Below are positions 11,701 to 22,900 of a stretch of DNA of 64,000 bases, in pieces (within the stretch, counting starts at the first letter, position 1; every line of letters starts with the position of its first letter). The stretch covers positions 5,659,501 through 5,723,500 of the forward strand of contig NC_061778.1 of NCBI RefSeq assembly GCF_022458985.1, read 5' to 3'. The notes below the pieces were generated by a model. The model saw only the letters and a list, made by a program, of their open reading frames with translations. It was not told where the DNA came from and searched no databases. The stretch is from Mugil cephalus. Lineage: Eukaryota; Chordata; Actinopteri; Mugiliformes; Mugilidae. The translations under genes were made by a program, and so were the position numbers.

Positions 11701-14700
11701 CTCTTTATTGATTACATTTCGGCGTAAGTGTTGAGCCTGTCGCTGCCTGCTCCTGTGGCATTAGATGATTCATGGAGAAAGACCGTCCGGTTGCTCAAAG
11801 TGGGAGAAGTCAGGAGAGTTTCGAAATGAGGCAATGACGAATACTACTATAAATTAATTTTTGCGGTGCTGGCGGAACGTGTTGGAGAGAATAAGTATGT
11901 TGTAATACATCAAAGTCACAGTTTCACTTGAAAACATGGCAGGTCTGGGCAGGCACGGTGACACTGAGGGAAGAGAGGTTTAGAGTTACAGTAAATTCCC
12001 TGCAAATCTTCTTTATGGGAATCCCCCACACTCACGCAGCTGCATAAACCTGTTGCAATCCATGTTTTCCAGGTTTCATGTTGACTGATTTATCTCGTGC
12101 AAACACTCAATACACAGACTGCACACACACACGCACACGAGATATAAAAGCACATCCAGTCTTCGGCCTGTGGCTGGTATGAGTTTGAGGGTTTCACTCC
12201 CGTCTAAGGAAAACATAAAAACTGGGGGTCTTCTGCCTGATGAAGCAAGTTGGGATTGTCTTAGCTGGAAGTCCTCCTCTTACGAGTCCTCAGGGTTTAA
12301 ACAGCGTGTGACCGGCCACTGTGAGGACATTAATCCTCTCCTGTAGCCGCGGCTTCTAACCAGAGGCTCCCGGTGCAAATGACAGCCTGGTAGGAGACAG
12401 GAAAGGTGACGGGGTCAAACCCCACAAGGGCCACATGTCCTGCACGTCCTGCTGGAGGAAAATCATAATAAACGCCCACAGAACGCTGTGAAATCTCCTT
12501 TTATTTGTTACATTTCATCATTGCATCTGAAGCACAGTAATAATAACTTGGTTCTGTGTCTTTTAAAATCCAGATATTATTAGTTTGACACTTTATCTGA
12601 ATCTGGAACTATACATATATAGCTTGGGATAAGTGCAAAACAAGTGAAAAATCGAAACTTTTAATTTAAGTGTGAAGTAACTAAACGCGTGGTGAACTAA
12701 AATCCGTCCACTACGTTTTGCAGAGCGGTTCCACCGAGCACAAGGCAGGATTAGTGATACCCTCCCGGGCCTCTCTAATGCTACAGCACACACTCATAAA
12801 CAAATGCCCACGGCGCAGTCCACAGCTCTACCCCACATAAAAGCTGACGCTCGCAGGTCAGCCTTAAGGTCAGCGTGTTCCCCACAAGGAATTTCTCAGA
12901 CCACACAATACTTTCTCTCTCCTCCTCCACCTCCTCCTCCTCCTCCTCCTCCTCAGTCTGCTGGAGCCACCGTTTAGTTCCCTCATTTGCTCAATTTGTG
13001 CATAACTACCACTTAGTAAGTCTGAACCATGTTTATTGTTTATCATAAAACTAACAGGGGTTCATTGCCCCCCACCAACACTACTAAAACAGAACCCCCG
13101 GATTCTGGGTTTCTTGTTAAAAGGCAACGTCTGCATCCTTCTGAACTGCAGGATCCTGGAGAGACACTTGGTTTATTGACACTCTGGCCTCGGGGTGGGA
13201 AGGACACGGCTCATTGATGCCACCGAGGTTATCTGCGTCGCTCCAAAACAAACCGCACAAAATTAGCTCCACGTAGCAGACGAGATAAGGAGAAGATAAT
13301 CCCAGGGGACGCGGAGCAGCCAGACGATCCGCAAGAGACGTCCTATGGTCGTGTACGAAGTACGCTAAATCAAGGGGACAATTTGCAAAATCATTCTTTT
13401 CAGACAATCATCTGTAACTTCAGATTCCAGATGATTGTCTGCGCGTGTCGTTTGGCAATAATAATCTCGTAACAGCGATTTAGAAAATTAGCCCAAGCGC
13501 GCTGGACGCATGCACACAGATCAGTACATTCTTCTGTCTTCATACATTCTTCCAAGTGAAAAACTGTGTTCCCGCCGGTGCACACAGAGACTCCTGTTAT
13601 GTGCGCCCGGAGAGTCGAAGCGTCACGGCCGGTAAAAACATTAACCATTAACCCGTCATCGATCATCCGCCGCAGTTTGAACTTGTGCAGCTGGCCGCGC
13701 AATTTGAGATCAATGAGACACAAACACTAAACGTGGCACTAAACGGAATCACAAGGTTTATGTTTATCCCGGCCGGTGAATCCCTCCGAAAGAACCCCGG
13801 CACCAAAAGAAAAAATAAACAGATTAGCCAGATTTTCACAGTTCAAAGGATGCACTTTAGTAGGCGTTTTGAGAAGCTATTTAAAAACCCATTCCCTGCC
13901 ATTTAGTCTCCCTTCACCGTGGGTGAGGGGGTTTCACAAGTATGTCGATGCATCAGAAATCTGCAAACAGTGCAGCGTACAAGGCCTCCACAGCGCCATG
14001 TGAACTCTTTTTTCTTTTTCCTCTCACGCATCAGATGCGTTAAAAAAAAAACCCGCCTTCGAGGGTGAGATCTTTCACGCCGAAAGCTGAGCCACGGGTG
14101 AATGTAGGCCGAGCAGCGTGTCGTGCTGAGACCAGCTCGCAGGTGATGAAAAGGAAGCGCGAGATCTAATTCACTTGTTCCTGTCGTTTGAAGTCTCAGT
14201 GAGTTTCAGTGGTAGCAAAGACAGAAAGGTTCACTTAGGGGGACGTGTGAGGATGAGGAACAAATAAAGCCGCCGATTTCAGCGCCCTTGAGCTACGAGA
14301 GAAAATCTTTTAAAGACTCATAAGCTGAGAATCTTGTCTGCTATTGATCTTATTATCTCCTGAAAGGACGGATGGCAAAGAGAGCCTGCAACCCAGGCTA
14401 AAGGCGGAGTTTCTCACAAACAATACCAGCATTTTAAACCGTAAGTGGCTCCACGACCTGCACAGAGTCAGCAGTGTCTCATAAAATAAATAAATAAAAT
14501 AAAATCTGGGTTTCAAATTTAACTGTGCTTGACCTTTTTTTTTTTTTTTCTTACTTTGATGAATTGTGCAGTTCTGCTTGGCCACGCCATTCTCTATTGT
14601 CTGACACGGAGCAACAAAACAGTGGCAGCAGACAATGGAGGGTCACTGCAGAGGGCTTGAAATAATCATAACAATGACAGCTCCTGTATTTATAGTTGCA

Positions 14701-17028
14701 AAGAGACTCCCGACTGCAACGCCTAAGTGCTTTGTTATTAACAGGAAGAGCGGCTCCCTGTGAAGAATAAACAGCACTTCTTTTTTACTGGGTGAGTCAT
14801 GTTAGCGGTTTTTTTTTTTTTTTTTACGGCCTTACTGGATACCAGTAGGTGCGTCCAAGTGCCAAGAAAGAGTCGGGCCGTGCTGCACGACAGAGGCCCC
14901 CGAAGTTCATCCAGTTTGGTCCGAATTTCAAAAAGCCGAAAGGGGACTTTGTTAGAAAATGCCTTTCTAAGCATTGGTAGCCAGACAGAGATCACTGGGT
15001 CATCTCGCATCTGCGGAGCTCTTCCTGAGCGAAACTGGGAGCGCTCAAAAAGCAGGTCACGAACGCACGGAGACAAAAGGGGAATCAGGATTGCCTGAGA
15101 TAAGACGCAACAATATTTTACAGAGAGGGGTGATGACAGCAGCCGAGGGTCGAAGTGTGTGTGCGTGCGTGTGTGCGAGCACCCCCCCCAAAAAAAGACA
15201 AAAAGACAAAAAAAAAAAAAAAAAAAAAACAGGCCTTTTGTGCATCATTTGATAAGCTGGGGGATGTTTGCTATCGGGTCACCAGGATGAGCAGGAGGAA
15301 AAATCAATGAAGCACTTCAGATTAGTGCCTGGAAAGACGGCCGCGTTATGAAAGACAGGATGTTGCGTATTTCAAAAATGAGCAAAACAGAAAGAGGCAT
15401 AAGAAACAGAACATCACCAAGCAGGCATCAAGTTTTTTATTTAAATTTGTTTTACTACGTTACTCAGCTTGTACTTGGGGAATTAAAAAAAAACACTTTG
15501 TGGTTTCGTTGCGCTTGTCAACAAGCACACAACAATGCGACGAGAGTATTAAACCTGGCATGGTCGCTGTGGAACATTTCACTTCTTGTGCACTGAGTCA
15601 TCTCGTGAACGTGACTCACTACGGAGTTGCATCATTAATGTACTGCACACTCTGTGCTCAAAAACACAGCTCCAACTTTCTTTTACATAGGTGTTGAGAC
15701 AGAGTAGACAAAACTTTACATCCTTCCTGCAAGAGGAAGCCTCTGCTCATCTGCTCGTCCGGCCTGCTGCTTCAGTCAGGATTTATCATCGCGCATCTTT
15801 TGCGCCAACAGTCAGTGGAGGTGGACAAAAAGGCACTAACAACGCCTACAGTTTTCACACAAACCGTTATATACATGAAAAAAATATTATGCGACAATCT
15901 TTTAAAGGCCAGACTTCTGAGATAGTGTGGAGCACAAAAAAAAAATTGTTTACCCGCATATGGAACCCAGAAGATTTGGTTTTGATATCATATCAGAACA
16001 ATACGCCGCTAATTTTCTGATACCGTTGTTTGCGGGAACATGAACATATCAAATTAGACTCACAAATGATTGCATGAGACAATTTTACTGATCTCAATCT
16101 GAAAACGACAAACTGAAGGCTGAGACATCACCAAACTGGAGCAGATAATGAAATCTAGTCCCTCCTCTGCAGAGTTAGAGAAGGTCACGCAAAAAAAGTC
16201 CATGCTTTTATCTCCCCTAGACTTAACTCTTGCAATGCACCGTACTCTGGTGTCAGCAGGCGAAACGCGCAGAGGGCAGTCGATACAACACACTGCTGTT
16301 TTTCCCTTAACACGTGCTAACGGGGACGATCACATGACGCTCGTCCATCCGTCCGTCCGCTTGGTGGTAGCACATTCCCGACTGCTTCTCCATCTCCCGC
16401 AAATTCAGAACTGATGCTTTTGGATCGATAACGATGGAACACGTCAAAGAAAGGAGGATTAACTTAGACTTTAACGATCAACGGGGGAAGTTACTTGGTC
16501 ACAGTAGCTTAGCACGTAAAAGAGGAAAGGAGGGTTAGCTGAGGAAGTCTTGAGACGACATTCGCACGACTCGTCTTGTGTGAAATTTTGCAGAACGTTT
16601 CATCCGCCATTGTTGAAAAGGAAGCAGGAAGTAGAAACAGATTAATCTGATTGACAAAAAAAAAAAAAAGACAGAGTGTTTAGGTGGAGTTTTTACAGAG
16701 CGAGTGCACAAGTATAAATGGCTCGCACCGGCGTAGGCTACACCGTCAATGTCCCAGAGAGACGTCATTGAATTAAAGATTTTATTGCTTGATAAGTTCC
16801 TCCTACATGATTCTGGAAATGCCCAACAAAGAGTCGCACCCTTATCTGTGACAGTCCCTGCTCAGTAATCTCAATATCCTGTTCAAATCATCAATCTTAA
16901 AACGTGTTTTTATTGTATGGAGCCCTCTAACCTTGTATTCCATTCATCTTGTCTTATTATTTTCATATTTTTTTTGTAAAGCAAACGTGAATGAATAATT
17001 GAAGTAGTTGCTGTTATAGCACAAACTA
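8740..17028. other. Gene-free intergenic sequence between lpar6 and the Tc1 element
   Basis: About 8.3 kb with no recognisable exon, RNA gene or transposase. Simple repeats: (TA)n at about 9582-9602, (CTC)n at about 12920-12954, T-tracts at 14535 and 14810, an A-tract at 15208-15229. I looked for retinoblastoma (RB1) exons because mammalian LPAR6 sits inside an RB1 intron; none was recognised. Long non-repetitive stretches (for example 11280-11480) could be conserved regulatory DNA, which cannot be judged from one genome. Confidence 0.5.
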
Positions 17029-18631
17029 CAGGTGCTGGCCAGTAAATTAGAATATCATCAAAAAGTTGAATTATTTCAGTAATTCCATTCAAAAGGTGAA
17101 ACTTGTATACTGTATACTTTCCTTCCACACATAGTGATATATTTCAAGTGTTTATTCATTTTCATTTTTATTATTACAACTGACAGCTAATGAAAACACC
17201 AAATTCAGTATCTCAGAAAATTAGAATATTCTGAAAAGGCCAATGAAAAAAATGTTTTTTTTAGAAATGTTGGCCAACTGAAAAGAATGAACATGAAAAG
17301 CATGCGCATGTATAGCACTCAATACTTAGTCGGGGCTCCTTTTGCCTCAATCACTGCATTAATGCGGCGTGGCATGGACTCGATCAGTCTGTGGCACTGC
17401 TCAGGTGTTATGAGAGCCCAGGTTGCTCTGATAGTCGTCTTCAGCTCCTCTGCATTGTTGGGTCTAGCGCATTGCATCTTCCGCTTCACAATACCCCATA
17501 GATTTTCTATGGGGTTAAGGTCAGGCGAGTTTGCTGGCCAATCAAGGACAGGGATACCATGGTCCTTGAACCAGGTACTGGTGGTTTTGGCACTGTGTGC
17601 AGGTGCCAAGTCCTGTTGAAAAGTGAAATCTGCATCTCCATAAAGTTGGTCAGCAGCAGGAAGCATGAAGTGCTCTAAAACTTCCTGGTAGACAGCTGCA
17701 TTGACCTTGGACCTCAGGAAACAGAGTGGGCCAACACCGGCAGATGACATGGCACCCCACACCATCACTGACGGTGGAAACTTTACACTGGACCTCATGC
17801 AACGTGGATTCTGTGCTTCTCCGCTCTTCCTCCAGACTCTGGGTCCTTGATTTCCAAAGGAAATGCAAAATTTGCTTTCATCAGAAAACATAACTTTGGA
17901 CCACTCAGCAGCAGTCCAGTCCTTGGCCCAGGCGAGACGTTTCTTACGCTGTTTCTTGTTCAAGAGTGGCTTGACACACGGAATGCGACAGCTGAATCCC
18001 ATGTCTTTCATGCGTCTCTTCGTGGTGGTTCTTGAAGCGCTGACTCCAGCTGCAGTCCACTCTTTGTGGATCTCCCCCACATTTTTGAATGGGTTTGTCG
18101 TCACAATTCTCTGCAGGGTGCAGTTATCCCTAGAGCTTGTACACTTTTTTCTACCACATTTTTTCCGTCCCTTCGCCTGTCTGTTAATGTGCTTGGACAC
18201 AGAGCTCTGCGAACAGCCAGCTTCTTTAGCAATCAACTTTTGTGTCTTGCCCTCCTTGTACAAGGTGTCAATGGTCGTCTTTTGGACAACTGTTAAGTCA
18301 GAAGTCTTCCCCATGATTGTGGAGCCTTCAGAACAAGACTGAGGAACCTTTTAAAGGCCTTTGCAGGCGTTTTGAGTTAATCAGCTGATTAGTGTGGCAC
18401 CAGGTGTCTTCTATATTGAGCCTTTTCAGAATATTCTAATTTTCTGAGATACTGAATTTGGTGTTTTCATTAGCTGTCAGTTGTAATAATAAAAATGAAA
18501 ATGAATAAACACTTGAAATATATCACTATGTGTGGAAGGAAAGTATACAGTATACAAGTTTCACCTTTTGAATGGAATTACTGAAATAATTCAACTTTTT
18601 GATGATATTCTAATTTACTGGCCAGCACCTG
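17029..18631 (-). mobile_element. Complete Tc1-like DNA transposon with 212-bp inverted repeats
   Basis: The element is 1603 bp and flanked by TA on both sides (17027-17028, 18632-18633), the Tc1/mariner target duplication. The left end CAGGTGCTGGCCAGTAAATT is mirrored exactly at the right end. The inverted repeats span 17029-17240 and 18420-18631. Each repeats an AAATTAGAATAT word near its outer and inner borders, giving the IR/DR layout. One intact transposase gene lies between them. The young appearance (near-matching arms, open frame) suggests recent insertion. Confidence 0.93.
17319..18314 (-). CDS. Tc1-family transposase (DD34E), apparently intact
   Basis: A 331-residue cut-and-paste transposase. 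The N-terminus holds paired helix-turn-helix DNA-binding motifs (about 1-110, including CSQSSVSKHI near 34-43). The catalytic triad of the DDE domain is visible: D145 in MFSDESKF, D235 in FQQDLAPAH and E270 in PDLNPIENLW, with 34 residues between the last two. Tc1 transposases are usually about 340 residues, so it is essentially full length, with no frameshift or stop. FQQDLAPAH departs from the common FQQDNAPCH, so activity is uncertain. It lies between the 212-bp inverted repeats and is expected to act on them in the nucleus. Confidence 0.93.
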   Translation of the reverse strand: MGKTSDLTVVQKTTIDTLYKEGKTQKLIAKEAGCSQSSVSKHINRQAKGRKKCGRKKCTSSRDNCTLQRIVTTNPFKNVGEIHKEWTAAGVSASRTTTKRRMKDMGFSCRIPCVKPLLNKKQRKKRLAWAKDWTAAEWSKVMFSDESKFCISFGNQGPRVWRKSGEAQNPRCMRSSVKFPPSVMVWGAMSSAGVGPLCFLRSKVNAAVYQEVLEHFMLPAADQLYGDADFTFQQDLAPAHSAKTTSTWFKDHGIPVLDWPANSPDLNPIENLWGIVKRKMQCARPNNAEELKTTIRATWALITPEQCHRLIESMPRRINAVIEAKGAPTKY

Positions 18632-18633
18632 TA

Positions 18634-19430
18634 TAGGATCCTGTCAGTTTGGATGACACTGAACCATGAAGACGCTCTTGAGTCCGTCATGGGCGCCAGC
18701 GGGAGACCCTCCTATCTGCAGGACACAGAGCGTGCTACGCTACGCCGCTTTCTTTGTATCTTTGCGGAACATGGACATCTACGGAGGTTTAAAAGTATTT
18801 TAAAGAAGCCGGGGGGCTGGAGCGTGCCTCTGGCCGTGGATGGGGATCCGTGGTGGCTCCGAGATAAGGGCCCAGCTGTGGCCCCCGGCTTCCTCAATAA
18901 AACACATCGTGGGCACAAAAGGGCGCTGCTGGCAGCGCGGGGCTGTCCTGTCAGCTCAGGGGCGGCTCCGGTTGCTGGAGGAACTTTGGCAGCAGGATAA
19001 TCCATCCCTGGTGTGACTGTTGGTGAATCAGCATCACTATGGTTTTGTTGACTCAAGGGTCTGTTGTATCTATATCCTGCTGATCCCAAACCGACACTGG
19101 GCGAGGCCTGGGTTCTCTTTCTGTTGCCAAACATGTGGTTTTTTTTTTTTTCCATTGTCTGCCTTCATCCCATACTGTCAAGCTTTTAATTTGTGTAGAC
19201 AAGGACAGGTTCTACTTGTTCCCTATTATTAAACGCCTGCATGCTAATTAAGTGGGAAAACAGTCTTAAATTTACATGCCAGAAGGACAATTCATCTGAT
19301 TGCATGTGACATTTAACATGAGAAAAGGTCCCTTTATGGGCTTCCCCACTCCTCAGTGATTTCAACTCCACCTAGTGGTACACGCAGCAAACTAAAAATA
19401 ACACTCCATCTAGAGAGGCCTGATGTATGG
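18634..19430. other. Gene-free sequence between the Tc1 element and nek3
   Basis: Includes a GC-rich open frame (18653-19000, plus) with no recognisable domain and a T-tract at 19139-19151. The canonical poly(A) signal assigned to nek3 lies just past the end at 19431-19436. Confidence 0.45.
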
Positions 19431-19949
19431 TTTATTAGTGTCTTGTCAGGGGAATAAAAGCCAAGGAACGCCATGACTGAACATGTTTAGTCTGCTTTGG
19501 ACATTGCAGAGGAAATGAACTTTAAATGTCGCAGGCCGGCTTGAAAACTAGCTTCTTTGACAAGTCTCATATTTCCTGCTTCCAGACGAGCCAAACAGGA
19601 GCTTCCAGCCGGCCTCAGTCTACCGGGGAATGTTATCATCAACATGCAGCAGATGTTCCAAATTAAATCAGAAACAGATCAGACACAACAAACATCTTCA
19701 TGTAGACAAAGAAAAAAAGGATTTTAGAAGAAGAAAAATAACAATTTAGAGTCGCAGTGTGGGAGCAATCTAGAGTTAACCGAAACCGTGGAACACATTC
19801 GTTAACAATTGTATTGTCTGAGCTTAGCTGGATTTTCTGTAAACTTGGATGAGACAAAATGACATTTTTTTTTTTATAACAAATGATATTGGCACGGGCA
19901 AAAAAAAAAAAAAAAAAAAAAGTTCTCAGAACTCTGAGGGAAAGTGGCT
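19431..19949 (-). other. nek3: Probable nek3 3' UTR with poly(A) signal at 19431-19436
   Basis: Downstream of the nek3 stop codon (19950-19952). The nearest canonical AATAAA I see on the minus strand is at 19436-19431, about 510 bases after the stop. An A/T tract at 19866-19921 lies just after the coding end. Confidence 0.45.
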
Positions 19950-22900
19950 TCAGTGTTGCGAAAACATTTTCTCAACTTCGTGTATCCAGTCACACGGGGA
20001 ATCTTCCTCGAAGTCCCTGCGAAGAGAGCACATGCGTTTTCGTGGTTAATTTTTTTCTAACCGCTTTTGGAATAGAAAAAAAAAACCCTCGCATGACTTT
20101 CCGTATGAAGACTAAACCATAGAGAAGCTGCGGGGTGCTATCGATGCAGCATTTAGTCGCCGGAGCAAACCGCCGGCTTCTCAGTTTCTTCCCCTTTTCT
20201 TCGGCCTCTAACGTGGCCTGTAAAGAGGTCTGTAAATCATGATCACTTACGTGTCCTCGTCGTCAGAGCGCGGCTGCAGCCGGGACTCGTCCACAGTTAC
20301 CGCTGACTCGGCGCCGTCTGTGTCGTCACCCTGCGGCTGCGTGAGTGGTCCCACGAGAGGGTTCTCACCTGATAGTGAAAACCAGAACAAATGACTGTTT
20401 CAGCACGTGCTTTGCAGCTCGCGTGTTAAGGCGACATGCGTATCAGATACAACAGACCTCCTTTGTTTATTATAAACGTGCTGAAGGCTCTGCTCAGCTG
20501 GGCTTTCTCCAACAGACTCAGGAGCCTCTCGGGAGCATCCCTCTCCCACCGTCTCCTCTGCCCGCCGTCCTCCGGCTCCTCTGACACACCTGGGAAAACA
20601 GGAGACGCGGCACTCTGATAAAATATTTAAACGCTTTCAGGAAATTAAAATGCTGCTGGTGTCGTACTTGCGCAGGTCGACCCGGAGGAAGCCAGGCTGG
20701 CGTTGGCCAGCACCTGCAGCACGGCGTGCGACGGCTCGGTGGGCCACTGCTTTCGAGGGCCGGCCTCCCCGCTTTCACTGCAGCCTTTGGGTGACTCCAC
20801 ACCTGGGGAAAAGGGTTATGTCAGACACGTTTCGTCATATTCCTCGGGCATAAATCATTGAAACCTCTTTCACATTTTCCCCACGACGACACCACCGACT
20901 ACCTTCGAGCGTGGATGTTTTCAATAAACTCTTCTCCCCCAGAAGATCGGCCACCTTCTTGCCCTCTTCCCTGTTCCAGCGACCCTTTCGCCTCCGCGGC
21001 TCCTCCACGTCCGCGGCCTGCGAAACGGTTCAGCGCGGTAAATCAAATGGATAACACGAGCTCTGCAGCCACCTGAACCAACAGCGGCTTGTCAAAGGTC
21101 AGATTCCACGTGGGGCTACCACAGCTGGGGAAGTTGCGCAAGACTTTAAATCCTCACTGCGCCATTGTGTTGTGACAGCGCGCGTCGCTGTGATAAACGG
21201 CCCCGGGCCGCAAACGCCGACCCGGGTCGGGCTCGACGCCGCGTCGGGAGGGTTTATGTTTTCACCTGGGAGGGCAGATGCGAACGAATGAGCCTGGACG
21301 CCCGGTGAGAGTTGAGGATGGTGTGCAGGGACGGCCTGTCCTTTGGGTTCGTCTTGAACATCTGCTTGACCAAGTGCTGCAGCTCGTAGGGCAGGTGGCC
21401 GGGGAGCGGAGGGTACGCGCCTCGGCACACCTTCAGGATCAGGCTCTTCCAGCTGGGCGCCTGGAACTGAACACAGGAGCGAGGATTTCTGAGACAACAA
21501 AACCACACCCCGACATCTGAGCAGATGATCAAACGCAGCCGAAGACAACGAGACTACGTGTGTTTTACTACAGTGCAGGGCAGCGTCCCGCTGCGCTGCG
21601 AGATGACAGGATTTGACACAGCGGTTCGTTGACAGCACTTGGAGATAAGCCCACAGTCAGATGCATGCAGCATAGAAGGAGAATGTGAAAAAAGGGGGAG
21701 AGGGAGGGGGGAGTACCGGGTGTCGCAGGGTGCACAGCTCGTAGAGAACGCAGCCCAGAGACCACACATCACTGCGGGACACACAAAGATAGAGACGGTT
21801 ATTCATTCACACCAGACGTTCGTCACTTCCTGGCACAGTCAAGGAGATACGAGGCCGGTTAACGCTTCCATGAGTTACATAACGACGGCAGAGCCGTGAC
21901 AGAAATCCATGTTAGTGTTGAACTGAAAGACTCTAAGCAAATTTGAGAACTTATGAGAGAGCTGAGGACCCCTGACCTCACTGAACCGCTGTGCGGTAAT
22001 CTATTTTTATAGTGACTTTATCCACAACTGCCTTTGTCCTATTTAAAGTCTTTTTGGCTCCTATTTAATTTCTTTTCTGGTTACTGTTTTTTTTTCTTAA
22101 CTTGTGATGCGGTAGAATTTGAATTTCCCCAATGAGGATCATTAAATTTTATCTTATATTATCTTGGTTGACAAATAAACAATAGTATTTGTTTCTGTAA
22201 AACCACAATTTAAAGAACTGGGGAAGGGGAATTTCTCTTCTGTCAGATAGTCTACAGTAGATTCAAGATTCAAGATCACTTTATTATTATTATTATTTTA
22301 TTTATTATTTTCTATTTATTTAATATTAATATTATTTATTTTGTTCAAGTGTCACGAGATAAGAAAGAACATATATGAACCAGACAGAGACATAAGAATA
22401 AGAATGAAATGTTAAAATAATATAATAATGAGGTAGAAGTACAAAATTAGAAAAAAAGTCCAATTTACATGAGATATACAGACGTTTTAGCAGCTGGCAA
22501 GCTGAAATACATTTTTAATATTTTTTTTATTTACTACTATGTTTGTGGTCCATTTCTTATATGTGAATGTATCTTGTATGTATGTGTATGTATTTGCACA
22601 TTCTGATTTCCCTAATAAAGATTCCAATATTCATTTTAAAGGCAGACCTGTCTGTACTCCTCTACCGTTTCTGCTGCTCCATCGCTTTCAGCGTCCTTAT
22701 CATCCAATGATCTGTTTGTCTGTATTCTCCAAACCAATGAGTCTGAAGTCCCTGTTCATTAAACTCATTCCAGTTCTGTCAATCCACCTTTCAGAGCGCC
22801 TGTCGTGCCCCCACACCCATCTCTACCTCAACCTGGTTGCCCAAGGGCTGTCAACTCTAGTCCCCATCAACCAACGTCAAGACTGTGTTCTGTCCCTATT

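Noticed and set aside
17863..18342. 159-codon open frame on the plus strand inside the Tc1 element
   Set aside because: Shadow of the transposase gene on the opposite strand.
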